DNA of 24,609 nt from contig CALALV010000062.1 of NCBI GenBank assembly GCA_937925605.1, positions 1 to 24,609 on the forward strand. Direction: 5' to 3'. Numbering within the stretch: the stretch's first letter is position 1; each line of letters starts with the position of its first letter. Below the pieces are notes generated by a model. The model ran no database searches. It was not told the DNA's origin and worked only from the letters and a program-made list of their open reading frames with translations. The position numbers and the translations under genes were made by a program. The DNA comes from an uncultured Woeseia sp. (lineage in GTDB: Bacteria; Pseudomonadota; Gammaproteobacteria; Steroidobacterales; Woeseiaceae). Of this stretch, positions 1-7,249 are shown in pieces.

Positions 1-2
1 CC

Positions 3-500
3 GACGCCCTCGTCGACGACGCGCCGGCCCGCGGACTCGCCCGTGAAGCGACCTTCCAGCCCGGCGTCGCGACGCCGGCCGTCGTGCGGCCGGCCGCTGA
101 CCAGTCGACGGTGCGCGACATCGATACGAATCGCGCGGACCCGGCGCCGGCGGCCGCGGCGATGCCCGATGCGCAGGACGGCAGCCGTGGCGACGCTCCG
201 CCGCCTGCCGGCGCAACGGCGTCGTCACCGGCGCCGCCGCGCGGTCCGACGGCGGCCACGGCGGCGGCCATTCCGCCCACGCTGACCGAGCTGCGGGCGA
301 ACGGAACGCTCGCGCTGCCGGACCTGCATCTCGACATCCACGTCTGGAGCCCGGAGCCGTCGCGCCGTTTCGTGTTCGTCAACATGAACAAGTACCGCGA
401 GAGCGAACGCCTCGCGGAAGGCCCCGTCGTGCGCGAGATCAGCCCGGAAGGCGTCGTGCTCGAACAGCGCGGGACGGTGTTCCTGCTGCCGCGCGAGTAG
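3..500 (+). CDS. gspB: Type II secretion system protein GspB, C-terminal part (5' end outside window)
   Basis: The frame is open from the left edge, so only the last 165 residues are visible. The first two thirds are a low-complexity Ala/Pro/Arg linker. The final ~75 residues form a compact domain with the pattern LPDLHLDIHVWS, then RRFVFVNMNKYRESERLAEG and a closing GTVFLLPRE. That pattern is typical of the GspB/ExeB periplasmic domain, which works with GspA at the cell wall to help assemble the GspD secretin. The transmembrane segment expected near the N-terminus of this family would lie upstream of the window. The next gene begins 8 bases after the stop, so the two are probably co-transcribed. 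The identification rests on the conserved C-terminal domain alone; the linker carries no information. Confidence 0.8.
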   Translation, partial: DALVDDAPARGLAREATFQPGVATPAVVRPAADQSTVRDIDTNRADPAPAAAAMPDAQDGSRGDAPPPAGATASSPAPPRGPTAATAAAIPPTLTELRANGTLALPDLHLDIHVWSPEPSRRFVFVNMNKYRESERLAEGPVVREISPEGVVLEQRGTVFLLPRE

Positions 501-508
501 CGCCCCCC

Positions 509-2335
509 GTGGCGCAGCCGTCCCCGCAGACGCTCGGCAGCGACCGCTTCGCGCAGGCGCTGCGCTCCGGCATCCACCGCGTCATCAGCGAACAGGAAAC
601 ACTGAACAGCATCAACGTGTTCCCGGTCCCCGACGGCGATACGGGCACCAACCTCAGCCTGTCGCTCGGCGCGGCGCTCGGCACCCTGCAGCGCCCACCC
701 GGCAAGCACCTCGGCACGCTGCTGACCCGCCTCGCGGACGTGCTGCTCGACAGCGCGCGCGGCAATTCGGGCGCGATCGTCGCGCAGTTCTTCCAGGGCG
801 TTTCGGATGCCGGCGAGCAGCTCACGCGTTTCTCGACGCACACGTTCGCGCGCGCGGTGGCCCGCGGCAGCGAGTACGCGCGCGACGCGCTCGCCAGGCC
901 GCGCGAGGGCACGATCCTGTCGGTCATCAACGCCTTCGCGGCGAGCCTCGAGCGCCAGGTGGCGACGGACGCGCCGCACGACTTCGCCACGCTCATGCAG
1001 GCGGCGTTGCCGGACTGCCGGCGGGCGCTGGCGAAAACCCGCGAGCAGCTCGAGGAACTGAAAAAGGCCGGCGTCGTCGATGCCGGTGCGAAGGGCTTCC
1101 TCGCGCTGCTCGAGGGCATCAGCGACTACCTGGTCGACGGCACGGTGACGGCGCTGCCGGAGCACGTCTCGCTCGAGGACGTCGCCGTCGAAATGCCGGC
1201 AGCGGACGAGGGTGACCCCGTCTATCGCTACTGCACCGAGTGCCTCGTGACCGGCACGGAGATCGATCGCCGCAAGCTGCGCGAGGCGCTGGCGGAGCTC
1301 GGCGATTCGCTCGTGCTCGCCGGGACGAAGCGCAAGGCCAAGATCCACATTCACGTCGACGAGCCGCAGCAGGTCTTCGAACTGGCGGCGCGCTTCGGCG
1401 TGCTGAGCGGCGAGAAGGCCGACGACATGCGCCGGCAACAGCACAGCTCGCACGAACGCCAGGCCAGGTTTGCCGTCATCACCGACTCGGCCGCCGACAT
1501 CGACGATTCGGACATGGAGCGCCTCGACATCCACATGGTCCCGCTGCGCGTGCAGTTCGGCGACCGCGGCTTTCTCGACAAGGTGAGCATCTCGGCCGAG
1601 GAGTTCTTCGCCGAACTCCGGCGCAACCCGCTGCACCCAACGACCTCGCAGCCGTCGCCCGGCGATTTCCGCCGCCAGTTCCAGTTTCTCGCCAGCCACT
1701 TCCGCGACGTGCTGTCGATCAACGTCACCGGCCGGGTCAGCGGCACGCTGCAGGCGGCGCAGGCGGCGGCCGAGCGGGTCAGCGCCGGCGGCCGCGTGCA
1801 CGTCGTGAACTCGCTCAACGCGTCGCTGGGGCAGGGGCTGATCGCGGTGTTCGCCGCCGAGTGCGCGGCCGCCGGCCTCGATATCGAGCGCACGCTGCGC
1901 GCGCTCGACGTCGTGATAGCGGAAACCCACACCTTCGGCGTGGTCAAGGACCTGCGCTATGGCGTGCGCGGCGGCCGCGTGCCCGCCTCGCGCAAGCTGC
2001 TCGCGGACCTGCTGCGGCTGACCCCGGTGCTGCGCACGGAACCCGACGGGCGCGTATCCGCCGGCGGCGTGCTGTTCGGTCGCAAGGGCGTCCTGCCGCG
2101 CTTCGCCCGCTACGTGGCTTCGCGGGTCGACCCGTCGCTCGAGTGGCGGCTGGCCGTGGCACACGCGATGAGTCCCGACGAAGCGCGCGAGTTCGAGCAG
2201 CTGCTGCGCGAGAGGCTGCCGTCAATCAGCCGCTCGATCGTCACGGAACTGGGTTCGGCCCTCGGCGCACACAGCGGTCCCGGCGCCATCGTGGTCGCGC
2301 TGCAGCGCGAGCGCTCGCCGGAAGAGTTCGCCTAG
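509..2335 (+). CDS. DAK2-DegV fusion protein, fatty-acid-kinase-like (FakA/FakB in one chain)
   Basis: This 608-residue protein begins with a DAK2/DhaL kinase domain (about 15-205) whose nucleotide and metal-binding signature NVFPVPDGDTGTNL lies at 36-49. A middle domain (about 220-300, with YRYCTECLVTG and AKIHIHVDEPQQV) matches the central domain of FakA. From about 318 to the end it is a DegV (FakB) lipid-binding protein: AVITDSAADI, TSQPSPGDF, a serine-rich NVTGRVSGTLQAA and RYGVRGGRVP. In Firmicutes, FakA phosphorylates a fatty acid held by a separate FakB. Here the acyl carrier replaces the C-terminal third of the kinase. The likely role is phosphorylating exogenous or recycled fatty acids. 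The GTG start is the first in frame after gspB; no strong ribosome site is visible. Confidence 0.85.
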   Translation: MAQPSPQTLGSDRFAQALRSGIHRVISEQETLNSINVFPVPDGDTGTNLSLSLGAALGTLQRPPGKHLGTLLTRLADVLLDSARGNSGAIVAQFFQGVSDAGEQLTRFSTHTFARAVARGSEYARDALARPREGTILSVINAFAASLERQVATDAPHDFATLMQAALPDCRRALAKTREQLEELKKAGVVDAGAKGFLALLEGISDYLVDGTVTALPEHVSLEDVAVEMPAADEGDPVYRYCTECLVTGTEIDRRKLREALAELGDSLVLAGTKRKAKIHIHVDEPQQVFELAARFGVLSGEKADDMRRQQHSSHERQARFAVITDSAADIDDSDMERLDIHMVPLRVQFGDRGFLDKVSISAEEFFAELRRNPLHPTTSQPSPGDFRRQFQFLASHFRDVLSINVTGRVSGTLQAAQAAAERVSAGGRVHVVNSLNASLGQGLIAVFAAECAAAGLDIERTLRALDVVIAETHTFGVVKDLRYGVRGGRVPASRKLLADLLRLTPVLRTEPDGRVSAGGVLFGRKGVLPRFARYVASRVDPSLEWRLAVAHAMSPDEAREFEQLLRERLPSISRSIVTELGSALGAHSGPGAIVVALQRERSPEEFA

Positions 2336-2486
2336 CGGCCCGTCGATAAATGCGGCCGCGCGGACGCTGGCGTGAGGCGCCGGCGTCGCTCCCGGGCTTG
2401 CAGCAGTGCGGAACCCGCGCCCGCTGCGAAGCACGCCTGCCGCGGCCTGACGACGAACCGGCCGCGGACGAGTTTGCGACGAGCCG

Positions 2487-3167
2487 CTAGCCCGCCGCCG
2501 CGTCGCCCAGCGTCGGGCCGTCGGCCTCTATCAGCTCCGCCCCCTCGTTGCGCGCGTTGTTCACCGTTTTTGCAACGGGCCAGGCCTGCAGCCGCGGCGC
2601 GTCGGTCGCTGCGGCAAGCGGCTCAGCCTGGTCCGGACCCAGCCAGCGGTCGGCTCCGGCCTCGCGCAACAGCACGGGCATCCGGTGGTGCAGGCGCCCC
2701 ATGAATGCGTCGGCCTCGGTGGTCAGGATCGTCGCGGTCTGCAATGCGTCCCCGGACTCCTTGTCGGTCCAGCTCTCCCACAGCCCGGCGAAGGCGAAGG
2801 GCTCGCCGTCAGCGGCAGAAATGAAGTACGGAGTCTTGGCGTCGCCTTCCCTGTGCCACTCGTAGAAGCCGTCGGCGAGCACGAGGCAGCGGCGCTTGCG
2901 GTAGGCGGCGCGGAACGCGGGCTTCTCGGCGACGGTTTCAGCCCGCGCGTTGATCATGCGGTTGCCGATCGACGGCTCCTTTGCCCAGAACGGCACGAGA
3001 CCCCAGCGCAGCATGACGAGCTCGCGGCCGTCATCGCCCTCGCGCACGCTCGCGACATACTGGGTCGGCGCGATGTTCCAGCGGGCTTCGACCGGCTGCG
3101 CATCCTCCACGCCGAACAACCGGGCCGCCGCCTCGGCAGGGGAATAAAAGGCGAAGCGGCCGCACAT
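2487..3167 (-). CDS. yedK: HMCES/YedK-type abasic-site DNA-protein crosslinking protein (SRAP domain)
   Basis: The 226-residue product starts MCGRF, exposing Cys2 after Met removal. Cys2 is the residue that forms a thiazolidine link to abasic sites in single-stranded DNA. Other family residues are in place: Asn73 and Glu77 in MINARAET, Glu103 in GFYEWH, and His160 in HHRMP. The length fits E. coli YedK (about 220). The gene starts 2 bases after the stop of the ABC permease on the same strand, so it is probably translated from the exporter transcript. No LexA box is visible in front of it, although the family is called SOS-associated. It converges on the DAK2-DegV gene across 151 bases in which I see no clear terminator. 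Confidence 0.93.
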   Translation of the reverse strand: MCGRFAFYSPAEAAARLFGVEDAQPVEARWNIAPTQYVASVREGDDGRELVMLRWGLVPFWAKEPSIGNRMINARAETVAEKPAFRAAYRKRRCLVLADGFYEWHREGDAKTPYFISAADGEPFAFAGLWESWTDKESGDALQTATILTTEADAFMGRLHHRMPVLLREAGADRWLGPDQAEPLAAATDAPRLQAWPVAKTVNNARNEGAELIEADGPTLGDAAAG

Positions 3168-3169
3168 CG

Positions 3170-3943
3170 TCAGCCCCGAATGCCGACGCCGCGGTTCATC
3201 AGCAGCATGCAGGTGCTGAAAAGAATCGCGACGAACAGCAGCACGATGACGTAGGCATGCGTGATCGTGATGTCGGACGTGCCGAGTATCCCGTAGCGGA
3301 ACGCGTTGACCATGTACAGGATCGGGTTCGCGAGCGACACTTTCTGCCAGAATTCGGGCAGCAGCGAGATCGAGTAGAACACCCCGCCCAGGTAGGTCAG
3401 CGGTGTCAGCACGAAAGTCGGGATAATTGAAATGTCGTCGAACTTCCTCGCGAACATCGCGTTGATGAAGCCGGCGAGCGCGAACACGGTGGACGACAGC
3501 AACACCATGGAGAAGGTGACCAGCGGGTGCTCGATCCGCAACTCGGTGAAGAACAGCGCGATCACCGTCACCAGCGCGCCGACCAGCAGGCCACGAATGA
3601 CGCCGCCGGCGACGTGGCCGAGGATGATCGTGGCATTCGACATCGGCGATACCAGCATCTCCTCCACGTGCCGGGCGAACTTGGCGCCGAAGAACGACGA
3701 GACGACGTTGCCGTAGGAGTTCGTGATCACCGACATCATGATCAGGCCGGGTGCGATGTACTGCATGTAATCGTATCCGTCCATCGGACCGATGCGGCTG
3801 CCGATCAGGTTGCCGAATATGATGAAGTAGAGCGTCATCGTGATCGCCGGCGGCACGATCGTCTGCACCCAGATGCGCAGCACGCGGACGATCTCCTTGA
3901 TGACGATCGTCCGCAGGCCGACCCAGTTCAGCGCGATGTTCAT
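3170..3943 (-). CDS. ABC-2 type transporter permease (YadH-like)
   Basis: The 257-residue integral membrane protein has about six hydrophobic segments. The ABC-2 signature region is LTPLTYLGGVFYSISLLPEF, followed by NPILYMVNAFRYG near residues 195-220. The start MNIALNWVG is chosen because its ATG overlaps the ATPase stop by 4 bases (ATGA), the usual coupling in this family; the frame stays open further upstream, but that stretch lies opposite and inside the ATPase coding sequence. Together with the ATPase it would form a dimeric exporter of the YadG/YadH type. The substrate of that type is not established and could be a lipid, polysaccharide or drug. Nothing in the sequence narrows it further. 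Confidence 0.93.
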   Translation of the reverse strand: MNIALNWVGLRTIVIKEIVRVLRIWVQTIVPPAITMTLYFIIFGNLIGSRIGPMDGYDYMQYIAPGLIMMSVITNSYGNVVSSFFGAKFARHVEEMLVSPMSNATIILGHVAGGVIRGLLVGALVTVIALFFTELRIEHPLVTFSMVLLSSTVFALAGFINAMFARKFDDISIIPTFVLTPLTYLGGVFYSISLLPEFWQKVSLANPILYMVNAFRYGILGTSDITITHAYVIVLLFVAILFSTCMLLMNRGVGIRG

Positions 3944-4878
3944 GCCGCGGCCCCGGGACGCGTGGCCTGCTTGCCCTCGACCAGGCCCATGAACATCTCT
4001 TCGAGCCGGTTCGCCTTGTTGCGCAGGCTGATCACCGAGATACCCTGGGCGGACAGTGCGGCGAACAGCCGGTTCAGGTCCTTGCCGGCGTCTATCGCCA
4101 CCTCGAGCTCGCATTCGTCGATGCGCGTCACCTCGAAGCCGTCGAGCTGCGGCGCCTCGCTGACCGCGTCGCGCAGGCTCAGCACGAACACCTCGCGCTG
4201 CAGCTTGCGCAGCACGCTGCTCATGCTGGCGTTCTCGATGATCGTGCCCTCGTCGATGATCGCGACGTGCCGGCACAGGCTCTCGGCTTCCTCGAGGTAG
4301 TGCGTCGTCAGGATGATCGTCGTCCCGGCCCGGTTGATTTCGCGCATGAACTCCCACATCGACCGCCGGATCTCGATGTCGACGCCAGCTGTCGGCTCGT
4401 CGAGGATCAGCAGTTTCGGCTCGTGGATCAGCGCCCGCGCGATCATCAGCCGGCGCTTCATGCCACCGGACAGGTTGCGCGCCGGTTCGCTGCGCTTGTC
4501 CCAGAGCCTCAGCGCCGTCAGGTATTTCTCCGCGCGCTCGTGGGCCAGGCGACGCGGTATGCCGTAGTAGCCGGCCTGGTTGACGACGATGTTCAGCACC
4601 GTGTCGAACAGGTTCAGGTTGACCTCCTGGGGCACCAGGCCGAGGCAGGATTTCGCCGCCTCGAGTTCGCGGTCGATGCTGTGGCCGAAGATCTCGACAC
4701 TGCCGGAAGACTTTTGCGTCAGCGAGCAGATGATGCCGATGGCCGTGGTCTTGCCGGCGCCGTTCGGTCCCAGCAGGGCGTAGAAATCGCCGGCGTCGAC
4801 CGTGAAGTCGATGCCTTTCAGTGCTTCGACGCCGTTGGGATAGGTCTTGCGGAGGTCGCGTATCGAGAGAGCATGCAT
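3940..4878 (-). CDS. ABC transporter ATP-binding protein (YadG-like)
   Basis: This 312-residue ATPase has Walker A GPNGAGKTT (38-46), the ABC signature LSGGMKRR, Walker B LLILDEPTAGVD and the switch histidine in TTHYLEE. The last ~90 residues, after the nucleotide-binding domain, form the C-terminal extension common in ABC-2 exporter ATPases. The start MHALSIRDL places the first beta strand at the expected distance from Walker A. On the minus strand just upstream, a TATACA hexamer (4889-4894) could serve as a -10 for a very short leader, but no convincing -35 is seen. Transcription from the upstream 216-residue gene, 33 bases away, is equally likely. Confidence 0.95.
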   Translation of the reverse strand: MHALSIRDLRKTYPNGVEALKGIDFTVDAGDFYALLGPNGAGKTTAIGIICSLTQKSSGSVEIFGHSIDRELEAAKSCLGLVPQEVNLNLFDTVLNIVVNQAGYYGIPRRLAHERAEKYLTALRLWDKRSEPARNLSGGMKRRLMIARALIHEPKLLILDEPTAGVDIEIRRSMWEFMREINRAGTTIILTTHYLEEAESLCRHVAIIDEGTIIENASMSSVLRKLQREVFVLSLRDAVSEAPQLDGFEVTRIDECELEVAIDAGKDLNRLFAALSAQGISVISLRNKANRLEEMFMGLVEGKQATRPGAAA

Positions 4879-4911
4879 GGCGGCGTATTGTATACGCGCC
4901 CGCAGACGCCT

Positions 4912-5562
4912 TCAGCGCCCCGATTCGTCCGCAACCCGCAGCGTTCTGCCGTCCAGCCGGCGGGCGGCCCGCTTTAGCGGCAGCCCGGGCACGCTCGTCA
5001 GCACCCGCTGCAACGCCGCGATGCGGGCGGCCTCGCAGAGCGTCCGGTCCGGCGCCGTGCAGTCGGTGAGCAGTCGCTGCCAGAGGACCGGATCGTCCGC
5101 GCGGCGCAGCCCCGCGAGCCCGGCATCGGCGGCGACCGCGAGCACGCGGACCAGCGGCTGTTCGGCGACCAGTTCGCACCAGTGCAACGAGGCGCCGCAA
5201 AGCAGGCGCGCCGCGTAGGCGTTCGCACGCGCCAGCTGCCACGCGAAGCCGAGCGTCGCATCGAGCAACGGCGTCTCGCGCGCGTCCGGAGCGCTCGCGA
5301 ACAGGTCCCGGTTGCGCCCGGCCGCCAGCAGGCCTTCCCAGCGCTCGGTGTCCGTTTCGCGAAACGTCAGCAGCAGGAACGGCGTGCCCGCCAGGCGTGC
5401 CCGGCGCGCGACGCCGAGGCGACGGCAGCGCTCGGCGAGCGGCCCGGGCAGGGGCGCCAGCCAGCGGTCCCCGGCCGTGCCCGCCGCCAGCAGGTCGAGC
5501 AGCGCGCGGTTGAGCGCACGGACGTTCTCGTAGTCGCTGTCCTGGGGTCCCCGGTACTCCAT
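4912..5562 (-). CDS. Uncharacterised 216-residue protein, divergent from the FlhC-like gene
   Basis: I do not recognise this protein. It is predicted soluble, helical and rich in Ala, Leu and Arg, with no signal peptide or transmembrane segment. Near the N-terminus are YENVRALNRALLDLLAAG and then RRLGVARRARLAG followed by TPFLLLTFRETD. The C-terminal half (LGFAWQLARANAYAARLL and LHWCELVAEQPLVRVL) looks like packed helices. There are cysteines at several positions but no metal-binding pattern. It is the first gene of the minus-strand group leading into the ABC exporter and shares a 131-base promoter region with the FlhC-like regulator, which suggests joint regulation. Codon use matches its neighbours and the start ATG is the first in frame. 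A faint resemblance to FlhD is noted separately as speculation. Confidence 0.75.
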   Translation of the reverse strand: MEYRGPQDSDYENVRALNRALLDLLAAGTAGDRWLAPLPGPLAERCRRLGVARRARLAGTPFLLLTFRETDTERWEGLLAAGRNRDLFASAPDARETPLLDATLGFAWQLARANAYAARLLCGASLHWCELVAEQPLVRVLAVAADAGLAGLRRADDPVLWQRLLTDCTAPDRTLCEAARIAALQRVLTSVPGLPLKRAARRLDGRTLRVADESGR

Positions 5563-5618
5563 CAGCCTCTCCCCGGATGGCCGTTTCTGGCAGGAAGCGC
5601 CGGTAACGGCGTTTATTA

Positions 5619-5646
5619 TTGCAATCCCATGTATGGATCGTATACC
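5619..5646 (+). promoter_or_regulatory. Candidate sigma-70 promoter of the FlhC-like gene
   Basis: TTGCAA (5619-5624), a 16-base spacer and TATACC (5641-5646) lie in the only clearly AT-rich stretch of this part of the window. The hexamers match the sigma-70 consensus at four of six positions each. The leader would run about 40 bases to the ATG at 5694, which is preceded by a purine-rich ribosome site (AAAGAGAAG, 5682-5690). TATAGC and TAAACT further downstream are alternative -10 elements. Confidence 0.35.
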
Positions 5647-5693
5647 GTTTTATAGCACTGCATATGGGCTTAAACTAGCATAAAGAGAAGAAA

Positions 5694-6284
5694 ATGCGCC
5701 TGACAGACGACCGCTACGCCGGGGAGCGGCAGCAGTTCGAACTGGCTTTGAGGATGATCGGGCACGAAGCCCGGACCCGCACGATCCGGGCCTGCACGGG
5801 GCTGAGCGACGACCGCATCCGCAAGCTGTACGCGACTTACTTCCGCGGCGGCGCCGGGCCGCGGGTTCGCCGGCGGCGCGGCAAGTCGCCGCAGCAGGTC
5901 GCGCGCTTCGTCAAGAACCCGCTGTACCAACTCGAGGCCACGACCCTGGTCGCGCTGTACGCGGCCAACCTGCTGCTGCGCATCGACCGCGACCTGAACG
6001 TGCATCCCTGCTGGCCGCGTCCGGACGTCGAGTACGGCCACCGCCTGTGCCGCGCGTTCGAAACCTACCGGCTGCTGCACCGGCAGCCGCGCCTGAGTTT
6101 CGAGTGGGCCTGGAACCTGCTGCAAAACATCTCGCAGAACGACGAACTGCGACTGTCGCGCTGCGCGGGTTGCCGCTCGCGCTTCGTTCGCGACAGCTAT
6201 GCGCTCGACAGCGGTCACTGTCCCGGCTGCGCGCTCAATGCCGGCAGGACCAACGCCGCCGGCACGGCGACACTGTTGCGCTGA
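5694..6284 (+). CDS. FlhC-like transcriptional regulator without an adjacent FlhD or flagellar genes
   Basis: The 196-residue protein follows the FlhC layout. An N-terminal helical region (ERQQFELALRMIGHEART, then TGLSDDRIRKLY) corresponds to the FlhC segment in which a helix-turn-helix-like unit precedes RLIKLYKE. A middle helical region (about 75-150) carries FETYRLL and SFEWAWNLLQ. The C-terminal zinc site is CX2C-X15-CX2C at Cys157, Cys160, Cys176 and Cys179, one residue shorter between pairs than in E. coli FlhC as I recall it. In enterics FlhC binds DNA as an FlhD4C2 complex and activates class II flagellar promoters. No typical FlhD gene and no flagellar gene is in this window, so the target is unknown. 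A basic patch RRRRGKSPQQ (59-68) could contact DNA. Confidence 0.75.
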   Translation: MRLTDDRYAGERQQFELALRMIGHEARTRTIRACTGLSDDRIRKLYATYFRGGAGPRVRRRRGKSPQQVARFVKNPLYQLEATTLVALYAANLLLRIDRDLNVHPCWPRPDVEYGHRLCRAFETYRLLHRQPRLSFEWAWNLLQNISQNDELRLSRCAGCRSRFVRDSYALDSGHCPGCALNAGRTNAAGTATLLR

Positions 6285-6362
6285 GCCGCGCGCGAATCCG
6301 GTACACTGCGGCCACCGCGCCGCCCACCGCGGGCGGTGCCGCACGCTTCCGGGTCTTCGAGC

Positions 6363-7247
6363 ATGTCCGCACACAACGTTTTCGCCGGCGCCTTCGTCGA
6401 TCGCTCGTCGCACCGGCGGCGCGATGCGGGCTGGCTCGAGCGCGCACTGGCGCGCCCCGACGCGGTGTTCGTCCCGATTCGCGGCGACCGCTGCCTCGCG
6501 ACGCCGGAGCCGCACCGCGCGGTGCTGCTCGCCGGCGATGACCTCGCGGCGTTTACCGGCAGCGAGCCCGTGTTTCTCGGTCTCTACCAGGACCGCCCGG
6601 CGTTCGCGGTACCGGTCGACGCGGCCGGCGAGCCGCCGTTCTCCGACCGCGGCGACTTCCACGACCTGCGCTACCTCGGCAGCATCCTGCCGGCCGACGA
6701 GGCGAATCTCGTCGCGCACGCGCGCGCGCTCGTGCTCTGGCATGCTGCGCACCGCTACTGCGCGCGCTGCGGCGGCGCCGCGCGGCCGAGCGCGGGCGGC
6801 AATACCCGCCGCTGCGTGAACCCGGACTGCGGCGCGCAGCATTTCCCGCGCGTCGACCCGGCGATCATCGTGCTGGTTACAGACGGCGAAGACTGCCTGC
6901 TCGGCCGGCAGGCGAGTTGGCCGGAGGGCCGCTACTCGACGATCGCCGGCTTCGTCGAACCGGGCGAGAGCCTCGAGGACGCGGTCGCCCGCGAAGTCGG
7001 CGAGGAGACGGACGTGCGCGTCGACGCGGTCCGTTACCACAGCTCCCAGCCGTGGCCGTTTCCGTCCTCGCTGATGCTCGGCTTCACCGCGACCGCGGCG
7101 AGCCGCGACATCCACCTGAACGACGGCGAACTCGAGGACGCGCGCTGGTTTACGCGCAAGGAACTGCAGAGCGGTTTCCCGCGGCTGCCGCCGCGCCTGT
7201 CGATCGCTCGGCGGCTGGTCGAGGACTGGCTCGGGGAGAACGACTGA
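6363..7247 (+). CDS. nudC: NAD(H) pyrophosphatase / RNA deNADding enzyme NudC
   Basis: The 294-residue protein has the full NudC layout: an N-terminal domain, a zinc ribbon (Cys133, Cys136, Cys151, Cys156), a Nudix box at 186-208 beginning GFVEPGESLEDAVAREVGEE, and the family-specific SQPWPFPSS (218-226) that marks NADH specificity. NudC hydrolyses NADH to NMNH and AMP and removes NAD caps from RNA. Two details differ from E. coli: the last zinc pair is CX4C rather than CX2C, and the glycine near the end of the Nudix box is Asp207. The catalytic glutamates of the REVxEE core are kept, so activity is expected. The ATG at 6363 is preferred to an upstream GTG at 6336 because the family begins near MSAHNVFAG. 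TACACT at 6302-6307 may be a -10. Confidence 0.95.
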   Translation: MSAHNVFAGAFVDRSSHRRRDAGWLERALARPDAVFVPIRGDRCLATPEPHRAVLLAGDDLAAFTGSEPVFLGLYQDRPAFAVPVDAAGEPPFSDRGDFHDLRYLGSILPADEANLVAHARALVLWHAAHRYCARCGGAARPSAGGNTRRCVNPDCGAQHFPRVDPAIIVLVTDGEDCLLGRQASWPEGRYSTIAGFVEPGESLEDAVAREVGEETDVRVDAVRYHSSQPWPFPSSLMLGFTATAASRDIHLNDGELEDARWFTRKELQSGFPRLPPRLSIARRLVEDWLGEND

Positions 7248-7249
7248 GC

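Noticed and set aside
1..300. Short overlapping plus-strand frames at the left edge
   Set aside because: They are Arg/Pro/Ser-rich shadows of the GspB linker, which is fixed by its conserved C-terminal domain.
2336..2486. Possible terminator or small gene between the DAK2-DegV and yedK-like genes
   Set aside because: No stem followed by a T run and no reading frame with a ribosome site was found.
3944..5242. A long N-terminal extension of the ABC permease frame
   Set aside because: The added stretch overlaps the ATPase in another frame and is Arg-rich; the family starts at MNIALNWVG.
6317..6339. Hairpin CCGCCC/GGGCGG before nudC as a terminator
   Set aside because: No T run follows on either strand; in GC-rich DNA such stems are expected by chance.
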